Shown: piece after piece, positions 33,757-44,576 of the stretch
Layout: each line of letters starts with the position of its first letter
How positions within the stretch are numbered: position 1 is the first letter of the stretch
From: Psococerastis gibbosa
Lineage: Eukaryota; Arthropoda; Insecta; Psocodea; Psocidae
DNA length: 64,000 nt
Assembly (NCBI GenBank): GCA_963971405.1
Contig: OZ020485.1
Location: 17,608,001 to 17,672,000, forward strand
Direction of reading: 5' to 3'
Made by a program: the position numbers and the translations under genes
Notes under the pieces: generated by a model
What the model saw: only the letters and a program-made list of their open reading frames with translations
Told to the model about the DNA's origin: nothing
Databases searched by the model: none

Positions 33757-34230
33757 ACGGAACCATGTTTGAAGCAAGTGGTGCTATTGGCTGTATTGGC
33801 ACTTGCCCCCAGTGGCATAGCCAGGGCCTATTTTTTTCAAAAACCTACCCCGGGGGCGACCCGGGGCCCCCCTTCGGCCCCCCCGACCCCCGGGGTAGGG
33901 AAATTAAGATTTTGCCCCTAATCAGAAGATGCGTACGCCCATGAGGACGGCTTTCCTAGTTTTCTCCTATTTTACGAAAATACGGGGGGGGGGGAGCGCC
34001 AAATGAAACACCACCCCTTTCGAAAACCTGTCGTAAACGGGCAAACTTTATGTATTGTTTAGTGTAAGAAAGGGCCATTGGCCCTAACTACGCTGTTCAA
34101 TAAAGACAATTTATTAATATTATTATTATTATTATTGATGTTGCATGAAAACTGGGCCCTCCAAAAAAAAATTAGGCTACGCCACTGCTTGCCGCTGATG
34201 GGTTCCGCTAAAATTGAAACAAAAAGCTGC
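33757..34230 (+). pseudogene. Signal-peptide-like fragment interrupted by a hAT MITE
   Basis: With the element at 33810-34187 and one target copy removed, the flanks join into a frame reading KQVVLLAVLALAADGFR, then a stop. An ATGTTT lies just upstream, one base out of frame. A short Met-Phe-Lys start followed by VVLLAVLALA is typical of arthropod cuticular and other secreted proteins. A pyrimidine tract ending TTTTAG precedes it. Inference: a broken secreted-protein exon. The hydrophobic run could also be chance. Confidence 0.25.
33810..34187. mobile_element. hAT-like MITE with 8-bp target duplication
   Basis: The ends are CAGTGGCATAGCC and its inverse complement with one mismatch (GGCTACGCCACTG). 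Flanks are CTTGCCCC and CTTGCCGC, an 8-bp duplication with one difference, as hAT insertions leave. Inside are GC-rich GGGGGCGACCCGGGG-type runs and a SINE fragment at about 34056-34120. Confidence 0.75.
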
Positions 34231-34404
34231 TGGGGACGGCAGCTTGGTGCTCAGTGCTTTGATTTCCTCAGTCCTGAGGAGTAAGCTAATCCTTAAATAT
34301 GCGCCAATTATTATTTTATTTTACCTTTAATTGACAATTTTAGACATTACAACTCTTTGTATATAAATAATTAGATTACTCGTGACTTCGTGGTATTTCA
34401 TTTT

Positions 34405-34856
34405 AATAAACAAAGAATAACAAAAACTTAGAGTTTTAGAAAAACTTGTTATAACAACCCGAATTAGTAAAACCCAAATAATCGTTAATAAATTAACTTT
34501 GTCTAAGAAACCCACTTGTGTTAGTATAAAACCCGAGCGCTTTCGGCAAGAACTGCCATCTGCAGAGGGAAACCCACTAGCACAGTTACACCTTATCTGC
34601 GATTTGAGACTTGCTCAACTCGATTTGCATCTTCTCCTCGAGTTGAGCAAGTCTCAAATCGCAGATAAGGTGTAACTGTGCTAGTGGGTTTCCCTCTGTA
34701 GATGGCAGTTCTTGTCGAAAGCGCTCGGGTTTTATACTAACACAAGTGGGTTTCTTAGACAAAGTTAATTTATTAACGATTATTTGGGTTTTACTAATTC
34801 GGGTTGTTATAACAAGTTTTTCTAAAACTCTAAGTTTTTGTTATTTTTTGTTTATT
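34405..34856. repeat. Near-perfect palindrome, 219-bp arms, 14-bp spacer
   Basis: The left arm 34405-34623 and the right arm 34638-34856 are inverse complements with about three single-base mismatches. The spacer is TTTGCATCTTCTCC. As RNA it would form a very long hairpin. It may be a fold-back element, a hairpin-RNA locus or an assembly artefact from a snap-back read. No terminal signature or target duplication is clear. Both arms encode the same short hydrophobic open frame in mirror orientation, which is a consequence of the palindrome. Confidence 0.9.
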
Positions 34857-35094
34857 TATCTTTGTATATTCTATGGAGGGGGGGGGGAGTCCATGTCTGC
34901 AACTCGCTCAATTTTTGAAAGATTTGATGTATACGAGATGGCTGGCCTTAACTAATTCTCATTCCTTTATTGTACTCTGGACATGTCAATATTAAGGCGC
35001 ATAAATTATATGAGTAGACAAGTTTTTAAGTGCAGACTTCAGTTCCGAGTTGACAATTTATTCAGGATTTATGGCTGGGATTAGGCAGTGGGAA

Positions 35095-36360
35095 CACCAT
35101 TGCACCTGCGTACCTGCATTTGTTACGCAATCTGGCGGAAAGACGCCGAACTAGCCTTGAACTTGGTCCGACTGGACCTCTAACCTGATGATATCAGGTC
35201 TTGTAAAAATCATTATGAAGATGAAGGGCCAATCCTATGGGGCGTGATAATATGGGTGGGCACTAAGGGCTTAGGGGCTTAATAATTGTTTCTAATATGT
35301 CAAGAGGGTGAACAAATGATCAAAAAAATTAAAAATTAGAATTAGGATACAGTAGACTAAATTAAGTTAAGTTTTTGGGCTATATGGGCTTACGCTCATC
35401 GCCATCATTGATGTATTGTCAGAAATGTATTTATTTTCTCTTAAATGTAGTTGTCAATTTTCTGGTCAATACATCAATAATGTTCTTCTGAGTCGAGTTC
35501 TACTGTTCTTACTGTGTATCAGAACTAAATAGGTACCTGTAGGATTCAAAATGAGGGCACAAAAATGATAAAATGTATTCCTTGTCTTTTTTTTTGTGTG
35601 TGCGGGGGGGGGGGGTACTTTTTCAAATTTTCCACGAAGTACTTACACAATACGTATTACACTCATTACGCATTACAGATGTAATCGAATTTAGATTATT
35701 TGAAGGCCCTTTTACCTGTGGTAAAATGGAAAAAGTCAGGAAAAAATAGAAATTCCTTCTAATACGGGGGTGAATGAGGAAAGCTGGGGCCCAAAAATGT
35801 CTTGCACATGAATAGAGGAGAGATAACGTTGACGTCACCCAGGTGACTGAAGACTCTTCACGATGATGACCATGATGATGGACATGTTAGTTCAGTAATC
35901 TTCATCTTCTGGCTCTACAGCCCTTGATGAGCCTCCAGTCATCTCGGTTTTGTACAACGCTCCACCATCTACGGACTCCCCAACTCGCGAAGGTCAGTTT
36001 CAAACTCATCCTTCCAGCGTTTCCGAGGATAGTTCAGGAATAATAATAAAGTATTTACTAATTAATTTAGTCTATTTATTTATTTGATCTCTCGTTGAAG
36101 AAACCTGTCGCACCATCACACTACTGCATCTGAACCCGTATTTATTACGCAATCTGGCGGAAAGACGCCAAAATAGCCTTGAACTTGGTCAGCCTAATCA
36201 CCTGCTGTTTTGCCTCAGGCAAACCTTTAATTATACAGTATGTATCACAGGCAATATTACGAATTACGCAGTACAGATGTAATCGTATTTTTAGTGTATT
36301 TGATGGCTCTGTTTACCCGAGGTAAAATGGAAATGCCTGGAAAAGTATAAATCTATTCTC
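35095..36360 (+). repeat. Direct repeat pair about 1 kb apart, opening part also duplicated
   Basis: ACGCAATCTGGCGGAAAGAC near 35120 recurs near 36150. ATTACAGATGTAATCG with GGTAAAATGGAAA near 35675-35730 recurs near 36267-36335. The segment between contains the LINE remnant at 35893-36040. Confidence 0.6.
35893..36040 (-). pseudogene. Non-LTR retrotransposon ORF 3' end, broken
   Basis: The minus strand reads LNYPRKRWKDEFETDLRELG, then after a frame change WWSVVQNRDDWRLIKGCRAR before a stop. This is the classic C-terminus of LINE polymerases (RPRKRWxDE...QNRxxWR). It shares WWSVV(Q)NRD with the remnant at 4021. Confidence 0.6.
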
Positions 36361-36364
36361 CTTC

Positions 36365-36490
36365 TTTGTATGCCTCTTCTAGCGAAGATTGGCGATCATC
36401 ATGGTAGCTTGGACATTGGAGACTGCTGCTCTGAAATGGGATGTCGTGCCCACTGCCGAAGGGTTTGCAACCAGGAAGTTCATCGTCATC
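36365..36490 (+). repeat. Interspersed repeat family R5
   Basis: CCTCTTCTAGCGAAGATTGG, CGATCATCATGGTAGCTTGG and ACATTGGAGACTGCTGCTCT match the family at 20690, 42380 and 63585. Confidence 0.55.
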
Positions 36491-36984
36491 CCATATAAAA
36501 ATACTTTTGAATTCTGAAACCCTGTGCAACATCTTCTCAATGGCTGGTCATCGGAGACGTGGCAGGAAATTAGCAGAAATTAAAAAATAGATATATTTTG
36601 GCGGGAAGCGATTGCCCACCTCTCCTATTTAAAACCTTCGACTGGATCCGAACTCCAACAGTCCAACCCTGTATATGTTCGGAATCATTCTTTCCAGTTC
36701 ATTCCAGAGCACTCTCGTGACCTTCTGACCTTTCCAGGACTCTCCCATTGAACTTGTCAACCTTTTCTCACGTCTGTCCTCGTAACTACTGTCCCCGGGC
36801 ATCTCACTTCATCTTTATGTCCCCGTGGACCGTTAGCAGCTGAGGACTGCGTGAGTATTTTGCTGCTATAAGGTTCTCTTTATAGTCACGAGTGTAATGT
36901 AAACAATATAGCCCGTTAGTTAGCGAGGCTAGAAGACAACGATTTCCGGCAGAAAATAAGGCAGATTTCAAACCAACTGTCATA

Positions 36985-37095
36985 ACACGCAGTGTAGTGA
37001 TGCGGACTCTGACTCTACCCGAAAGGTTGTTGGTTCAAGTCTCCCACTAGGTTTTCTTGTCGTCCATCGGAAGGCATGTAAAGCTGGTGGCCACA
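36985..37095 (+). mobile_element. Diverged tRNA-derived SINE
   Basis: GTAGTGATGCGGACTCTGAC, CCCGAAAGGTTGTTGGTTCA and GGCATGTAAAGCTGGTGG follow the SINE order, with a degenerate B box. It is an old copy. Confidence 0.65.
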
Positions 37096-37159
37096 GGCCT
37101 GCCTTGTTGAGTGTCAGTATCAATATCGGGTATTTCGCCCTTACAACAATACGCAATAT

Positions 37160-37390
37160 TGCTTCTTACTTCAGCCAACTCCCGTCCATGGCTGCGCTGT
37201 GCCATTTGGCGCATCTGGGACTCATGTTTGTCATTTTGGTTGATTTCATGTAGGACAGGGCCAGGTGGTCTACAGTGCCTTCTTCCAGCGAGCACGAGGA
37301 GCACATTGGGCTGTCGACAACCCTGATTTTGTGCAGATGGTGTTGCAGGAGATGGAGTCCTGCGGGCATCCCGGGGCAGGCTGTTGGGGA
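37160..37390 (-). pseudogene. Non-LTR retrotransposon C-terminal zinc-knuckle-like region
   Basis: The minus strand reads LQHHLHKIRVVDSPMCSSCS followed by LEEGTVDHLALSYMK. The LxxHLHKIxxVDSPxCxxC...EETxxHL pattern is the conserved C-terminal region of Jockey/R1-type non-LTR polymerases. It is an isolated fragment without the polymerase core, next to a SINE. Confidence 0.6.
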
Positions 37391-37774
37391 TGGGTGTTGT
37401 AAGCAACGGTCCCCCCCCCCCCCAGCTGCTGCTGCCTTCTAGGCGTCGGAGACTGCTCTCTTGATATGGGATGAAATAGAATTGTTATAATTGGTAAAGT
37501 CGTCATAAATACAGGTAGTCTTACAAAACAATATACTATAATATAGTATATATCTGTCGTCAGTTTAAGAGAGATGGAACAGTTGAATAATCGAACAATT
37601 TACCATTTTCAGATACCCAGGATATAGATACCATTACTGACCTCTTCGAGAGAATAGTAAACATTTTTTTAATTATGTTTTTTAGTTTTACTTTTTGGAA
37701 CAAGCCGGGTGTGGGAGAGCCAACCCAGCGGAATTAAGGCTTGACCACAGTCTAGTGAGTACATCTAATATACT

Positions 37775-37880
37775 TAGACCCATCCCCGAACTTGGCTAAG
37801 CCATGTTGCATGTCTCAGCTTGTCCATTGTCGCTTTAGCCGGCGTGGGTTGACATTGAGGACTTTTACCAGCCTGCCTGC
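37775..37880 (+). repeat. Interspersed repeat family A, fragment
   Basis: CTCAGCTTGTCCATTGTCGC, AGCCGGCGTGGGTTGACATT and TTTTACCAGCCTGCC match family A. The Harbinger-like MITE at 37902 follows directly. Confidence 0.55.
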
Positions 37881-37901
37881 GGCCAAAATTTGATTGGATA
37901 A

Positions 37902-38280
37902 GGCGCCCATTCCACCGACCGGCTAGGGCTATTTACAAAAACGGTGACGTGGTAGCAGACATTCAAGACTTAGGTGGCGTTTCCACCGACCTCGCATTGC
38001 AGAATGCAAATGACATTGACGGAAATTAGAATTTTTCTTTTTATAGAAATCTATTAAAACGTTTGTACTTAACATATCCCATGACGCCATTTTTTAATTT
38101 TAGTTTGTTTGTGATTTTACTGTATGATCATTGATCAATTTTAACTATGGCATAGAGGAAAATAAACATTTCCGTCAATTCTACAATGCGAGGTCGGTGG
38201 AACCCCGCCTAAGTCTTGAATGTCTGCTGCCACGTCACCGTTTTTGTAAATAGCCCTAGCCGGTCGGTGGAATGGGCGCC
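37902..38280. mobile_element. PIF/Harbinger-like MITE, copy 3 (best preserved)
   Basis: 379 bp with GGCGCCCATTCCACCGACCG at one end and its exact inverse complement at the other, flanked by TAA at 37899-37901 and 38281-38283. The terminal inverted repeats extend through GGTGACGTGGTAGCAGACAT and beyond, over 100 bp. No coding capacity. Confidence 0.85.
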
Positions 38281-38775
38281 TAAGGTCATAGGCAGGACAA
38301 GGCTTAATGTGCCACTAAATAGGCCTATGTCCATGAAAAGCCCTTCAGATACTGCTACTACTACCTCTAATTTAGATTAGTTCTTATCCAGTAGGCTGGC
38401 TAGTAAAGAAATATTTAATTATGGTGTTTTGCCTTTCTCAGTTTCTCTATTTCTTCTTCCTATAACAAGTTCCCATAGTCGTTATCGTGGCATAGGAAGC
38501 GCCACAGATAGATTGAAGTTTGTTTCTCATGAAATAGCAACAATAGCAGTTCGTTAATTCTGTTGTTATAAACAATTATATTTAAACTATCAACACAATG
38601 GGGTGTGCCAGTAGTTTTATTAATGAATTAATTATGTCATTGAATTTATAACTCCATATATACAGTATAGTATATTCAATGATTATGTCTACCCAGCAGG
38701 CAACAGCTACAGATTAGAATCTCATAATTACTAAATACTAATTAAAAAATTATGAAAGCCTTTATTTATTTATTT

Positions 38776-38809
38776 ATGAAAGCCTGTACGGGTTCACTCG
38801 TACCGGTTC
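38776..38809 (+). mobile_element. Isolated 3' end of the DINE-1-like family
   Basis: GAAAGCCTGTACGGGTTCAC with TCGTACCGGTTC, directly upstream of the 5' end of another copy at 38817. The head-to-tail arrangement may reflect a partly deleted tandem insertion, which DINE-1-like elements are known to form. Confidence 0.5.
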
Positions 38810-38816
38810 TTTTTCT

Positions 38817-39440
38817 TGCTTTACTATTTATACGTAAGTATAAGGAAAGCTTTGTGATGGCAAAAATGTTCGATTTCGAGATTTTAACGGATTTACGTGT
38901 TTTGAGGACCCAGGAACCAAAAAATTGATTTTTACGAAATGTCTGTCTGTCGTTTTGGGAGCAAAATACTCGATGAATTTAGTGGAAATTTGGCATGCAG
39001 GTTAAAAAAAGAAAAAATGTCTAGGGAATAATTTTTCCATTTTGGGCTAACTCCATTTAGGGGGGTTTTATTCCAAAAAAACTAAGAAATTGTTTTCTCA
39101 CAAACGGCTCCAAAGATTTATTTTACATTCACATATCTTTTTCTTCAAGTTACAACTCCACTCCCATATACCCATATACTGTATTGTAGTAATTGTCTCT
39201 GTTAACTAAATCCACTAAACAGGTCGCTTCCACGTAATAGTTTGCTTCAGAGGACAAAAAAATAATAAAAGCTCAGTTTTAATGAAAAAGTGCTAAAAAA
39301 ATAATTTTTCTGTAGAACCTTTCACTCAATGCTTTCTTACTTCCGATATGTTTTAGGTGCTGAATTAAGTAACAAAACTGAACAGGTTGCTTTCCCAAGT
39401 GAGGTTTAAAAAAAAAATATTTTTTTGAATAAATTATTGA
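38817..39440 (+). mobile_element. DINE-1-like element, 3'-truncated
   Basis: ATTTATACGTAAGTATAAGG, AATGTCTGTCTGTCG and AACGGCTCCAAAGATTTATT follow the family order. The 3' subterminal repeat is absent. Confidence 0.7.
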
Positions 39441-39599
39441 TAATCCATACCCCAATATATCGCATACCATGCCGTTGTTAGTGTGTATTGTTAAGTCTGC
39501 CCATTCTAGACTTTGTAATTGTCTCATCGATCAATCCAGTGCTTTAGAATAGGGAAAACGGCGTCATCAGCGTCAAATGGCTGAGCAGACAAGGGCAGA

Positions 39600-39932
39600 G
39601 GTCACAGTCTCAACGATTGGTTGGCAGCAACTCCCTGCATGTCATCTTCCAGCTCTCTCGGTCCTACCTCTTCAGCTCTTGGTATGTTCGGGCTCCTGCT
39701 TCCTACTTCAGTTGATCCATGAATTCCTTCTTCGGCCGCCCTCTTCTATTGGTTCCTTCCACTGTGCCCTCAATGATGGTGTGTACCAGATTTTCGTGTC
39801 ATAGTAAATGCCCCATCCATTTCGCTCTTCTACTTTTTATCTTAGGTAGCAGCTGTCTCTCTCCTTCAATAGTTTCTAGCACTCTTTCATTCGTCACGTG
39901 CCCCCTCCAGCTGATCCGTAGCTTCTAGTAAG
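39600..39932 (-). pseudogene. Non-LTR retrotransposon ORF C-terminal region, broken
   Basis: The minus strand reads LRISWRGHVTNERVLETIEG, ERQLLPKIKSRRAKWMGHLL, stop, HENLVHTIIEGTVEG, RRGRPKKEFMDQLK, stop, then QELKR and SWKMTC. This is the region downstream of the polymerase fingers/palm in LINE proteins (ISWxxxVTNExVL...RRxKWxGHLxRH...IxEGxVEGxxxRGRP). Three in-frame stops are present. It is the longest LINE remnant in the window. Confidence 0.75.
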
Positions 39933-40027
39933 AAATAAGATTAGGAAAAACTTTAAATGCAGCCTTAGGACAATTGTATAGGTACCAAGGTCTATTACTG
40001 CACCTATACTCTGAGTATTACTATACT

Positions 40028-40075
40028 ATGCTATAATTGGAAAGCATGGACGGGTTCACTCGTTCTTGTTCTTTA
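40028..40075 (+). mobile_element. Isolated 3' end of the DINE-1-like family
   Basis: ATTGGAAAGCATGGACGGGT with TCACTCGTTCTTGTTCTTT, then a short ACGTATAAGGCTAAC that resembles the start of another copy. Confidence 0.45.
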
Positions 40076-42379
40076 TTTATTTCGACGTATAAGGCTAACT
40101 TTATTATATTAGGCTAACTATATTAATCCTAAACTTCCTTGATGAGTTATCCAGACTCCGCCCAGTGCGAAGTCCGCTCCTACTAGGCAGGCTTCAACAC
40201 GTCCTTTTCTATTTCTGGCGCCTGCGAATTCTTGCCTCTTGTGTACCCATGTGCGTTCAGTTCAGTAACGCGGATGCTTTCTAAGTGCTAACACGAACAA
40301 AAACTTACAAATTTCGGTTAGCACTACACTTTGGCCTGCTGTTGTGTTTTGACGTGGCCTGTTGCAATCTTCTCCATAAAGGAGACGTTTTTTAGTTTAT
40401 TTTTTTTTTTTGTTAAGGTAAGGGCATTTATTAATTTTGTAACTAAGTGGCAGAAGGCTAGTTTCTGAGTGGTTTCTCAGGTTACAGGCTACTAAAGATG
40501 TAGGCAAAACTGGTGTCCTAATGTGCAAGTTGAGTGCACTTAAAAATACGTTAGTGCGACTTTTATCTGAAATGTACGTTTTCCATCTTAATAGCAAATC
40601 AAAGCAGTTTTTTTTTTATAATAGGTCGATTTTCACAAAAAATATCCATTAAATTAACAGAAATGCTCCTCTGCATTTCGGTGTATGACATTTGGCTATT
40701 ACTGACACCAATTGGCCACAGTTCTTCAACTCCTTCCTTGGTACTATTACACCATTCGTTTTTGTGCCAATCAAATCCATAATTTTTGCCGATCTGTGTT
40801 AGTTAGAGGTACATATTGTGTATCACACATAAAAGACGTGTTCATGAAGGTTTTCCCGTTGGCTTCTGCATCCTTATGCCGTTGGCTCTTCATTGGTTTC
40901 TCCACCTGCAGGTCATAGTCATCCTCGGGCTACTGAGGATCTTTCTGGACAAGCACATACCACCATACCCTCCGATTATACCACTACTTGGTTGGGGACG
41001 GCTTATTCGTTAATTTCGCAGCTAGCCACCGCATCTGCGGGCCTACTTTGGCGATTATATTAAATCTTAACCTGCGATTAAAAATGCAAACATGATTTCA
41101 TGATGGAAAGTGCCATTCAAAATTGTTTTGTTTCCGTTTCTAACCCCAGGAATAACTTAAAACCATCCCGTGGCTGGAGACCGTTGTCAATATGGCTGCT
41201 TGTGTAGCCTGCATAAGATAAGTACGGAATTTGGTGGGTAAAATGGCCTGCACAAGCTAAGTACAGAGTTTTTGACCGGGTCCAGGTATCCGTTCTGCTA
41301 TGCTGCAATGTGTAAGACTTCGATATTTTTTGCGTTGCTACTTATCTCTGATAGTTGGCTTATGGTTAACGGGTGCCTCGTAAGGCATATTATGTATATT
41401 ACTATCCCGCCGCTCCAGTTAATTTATTTCTATGGTTACAACTAATCGCCATAGCAGGCCCACTGTTGGCCTATTCGCTATCCTCCACCTGCGACCCTGC
41501 TAGTGCCTAGTAGCCTGCACCTTAGCCCTAGCAATTGCGAATTGAAAACTACAAATTGTTACAACTTAATATAACATAAAAATATAAAAACCAAACTATT
41601 TTGGAGTGATCCAGGGGTAGCTGTAATGGCTATACCTTCCTCTTAACGCTATTCTGGCTATGCCTGCCATTGCATAGAAAAGAACAAAATATTATGTTAT
41701 TTGGTATGAAAGTAGCTGTTAAATACACAGTTATAACCTTTACTGGCCTTTCTAGGCTATTAAAGTGTCATAGAACTATATGCAGTATACGCGCGCTTCA
41801 ATGTTGACTGTACGTCATTCATTGAGTATTGTTATGCATAAAAATGCACTTTGCACCGAGCCAAACATGCGTTAATTAGGGATTTGTATATTAAACTGTC
41901 GAGATGTTGTTAGCTATTTTTACTATCTATTTGCTCTTTTAGCCATGTATTGTCTGAACCTGTTGTTGAAGATCATGTGCCGTTAGAAAGGAATTTTTAT
42001 GCCGCTTTTATTACGCATTATTTATTTATAACGGACACATCCGATATAATTACAAATTTTTAATTCCGCAAAAACAACATAAAACTACAATTATCCGAAT
42101 GAATGGACTACTTTCATATACAGAAAAACAACAACCATGTGGCAGATTGCCCTCCTCTGATTGGTGGGGGGGGGGGGAGAGTGGTCTGAAGTCCCAAAAA
42201 ATTTGGGCACGCATGTTTTTTTGCAAGTTGTTGTATTCTCGGCTTAATGCTCTTGTTAATAGCGAGTCTAAAGTCATTGCAGGCTTGCATTCTTGCGGAC
42301 CATTTGCAAGGGTCTCGCGGACCGCGGTTGGGATTTGGGAATCACTGCTGTAGAAGGACTGAGTGGCAGAAAAAAACAT

Positions 42380-42520
42380 CCTGTTTTTGAAAAACCTGTG
42401 GCAGTGGCTTGGCAAGAGCACGACTTCCCTTTCCCTTATCGGAGCAGCAGTTTCCAAGGTCCAAATTGCCATGATGGTTGCCAATCTTCCATAGAAGAGG
42501 CATTTAAAGAAAAAGAAGCT
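42380..42520 (-). repeat. Interspersed repeat family R5
   Basis: On the minus strand it reads ATGGAAGATTGGCAACCATC, ATGGCAATTTGGACCTTGGA and CTGCTGCTCCGATAAGG. A 144-codon minus-strand frame (42050-42484) runs through it without a recognisable domain. Shared fragments elsewhere argue for a repeat, not a gene. Confidence 0.5.
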
Positions 42521-43194
42521 ATTACTAAACTAGTCAATTTAAATAATTCATTGGAAAATCTGCATTATATTGCAATACTCTCTTACGTCACACTTTAAGC
42601 CATCAAACCTAGAGTGTCCATTTCTCCTTAATTTCCCCAACATTTCGGCCGAATTTCAGGTTTGCCCAGACATTTTGTTATTGTCTGCGGGTACACAGTA
42701 ATAAAGAGGATTCCCTTGTCTACTTTCCCCAGGTCATTTAGCCGTTTCGCAATTGGCTGCTAATGAGTTAGGTTGCATTGTATGACACTTCCATAACGAG
42801 ACTAGTTAAGACTTGTTTAGGTGCAATGTACGATTGTTTCAACTTCTTGCAGATTGGTTTTTCTTGTATTTGCAATGTTAGACCTCGACTTTTTATTTTT
42901 TGCGCGAAAATGGACCATTGAATAAGAGCGGATTTTTATACGTGTTTAAAATATATATATACAGTATATACCTGAGCGTTTAGAAAAATTTGAATGCCCC
43001 TTGTGGGGTGCTCGAGAGGGGGGTCAAGTACACCCTTTACTTTACTTTTTTTACAAATTAGAATTTTGCTGGAAATTTTGCTGATCGCAGTTATCTGTTC
43101 TTGCATCCATATCTATATCTACGTACATACATGAGTAATGTACGAGATACAATAAAAAATATAAAAATTGACTGATTATGGGGGGAATTACGTT

Positions 43195-43420
43195 TTTTTG
43201 TCTTAATACTCGTAAAAGGTTAATAGAACGATACAAACAATTTATTGAATGTATCCGATAGACCACTTCAGTCGCCTCAATGAGTAAATTAATACTTGAT
43301 TGCATTTTCTATCGTAACTTAAATACATTAAAAAAATACTGAGTTACGACACGACACGTCTTCGATCGCATTGCGCATAGAGACTCGCGCAAGTACAAGC
43401 ACGCCACCACCTTGCCGCCG
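43195..43420 (+). repeat. Copy of the repeat at 10680-10830
   Basis: GAATGTATCCGATAGACCAC, CGACACGTCTTCGATCGCAT and GACTCGCGCAAGTACAAGCA parallel the 10.7-kb copy. It contains an extra ~60-bp AT-rich insertion. Confidence 0.55.
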
Positions 43421-43799
43421 AAGCCGATTTAATATTATTATTAATTGCTATTACCTGAAAAAGGCACGAACGTACATACTTTAAATAAAAATTTAGCACT
43501 ACGTGTCCCTGGTCAATATTGGTCCCCATTTGCCAACAAAGGTAGCGCCTTAATTGTTTTAGCTTAAGACAGAGCGTGAGGCCCCAAACTGACCACAAAT
43601 TTGCACCTTTTAAGCCGCACGGCGCTCCTTCATTTGATCAATATCATGACAACATAGTATTGATTTGCTAATTCTTCTACATATATTGTCGTATGATTTC
43701 CTCATTTATGCGCAAGACCTCAGCTCATGTTCCATTGTTCTGGGGAGTTTCATTTTTTAACGTAATAAGTTCACTTACTAGCGAATTTTTGCTTTCCAA

Positions 43800-44576
43800 A
43801 TTATACGTAGTATAAGGAAAGCTTTGTGATGGTCCAAATTTTCGATTCCGAGATTTCAACGGATCCCAGGAACCCAAAAAAGTGGTTTTTACGAAATGTC
43901 TGTCTGTCTGTCTGTCGCTCTGTCTGTCTGTCTGCCTGTGCGTCGATTTCCGGGCAAACTACTCGGTCGATTTTGATGAAATTCGGCATGTAGGTTCACA
44001 AAAATCATACCTCGGGTCGATTTTTTTTATTTGGGGCTAACTCAATTTGGGGGGTTTTATTCTCAAAAAAATCCAAAAACATTATTTCCCAAAAACGGCT
44101 CCAACGATTTCTTTTAAATTCACATATATTGTAGTTGTTATTAATGTTGATAAAATGTGGGGGGTCGCTTGCCCCTTGATAGTTTGATTCTGGGGGTAAA
44201 AAAATAAAAATAACAAAATTTTCATGAAAAATTACTAAAAAATAATGTTTCTGCAAAACCTTTCTATCGATGATTTCTACTTTCAGGCATGTTTTAGGTG
44301 TTAAATTGTGTAACGAAACCGGACAGGTTGCTTTCCCAGAAAAGTATTTGGTTTTGCGTGCCGTGCCAGTATTGCTGTGTGGTAATGTGTTGGTCTGACC
44401 TATCTAGAATTTACCTCACCTCCAGTGACGTCAGGTGGACAACCCCCCCCCCCCCCCTCCCCCGAGGTATCGGAAATTTAACCATAGGAAAGTTATTTAC
44501 CTTGAAATTACTCATTTTCTCTATCTACTAATTTTGATAAATTGGAAAGCATGTTCGTGTAAACTCGGACCGGTTC
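43800..44576 (+). mobile_element. DINE-1-like element with both ends
   Basis: Begins TGCTTTCCAAATTATACGTA in a T-rich site and ends AAATTGGAAAGCATGTTCGT plus AAACTCGGACCGGTTC, again followed by T. It has the CTGT microsatellite near 43900 and a run of about 16 C near 44442. It is slightly shorter than the copy at 51989. Confidence 0.8.

Noticed and set aside
34327-34955. Two open frames with the same hydrophobic peptide
   Set aside because: They are mirror products of the palindrome arms, not independent genes.
42050-42484. 144-codon minus-strand gene
   Set aside because: Parts of the sequence recur in at least four other places as repeat family R5, and there is no domain.
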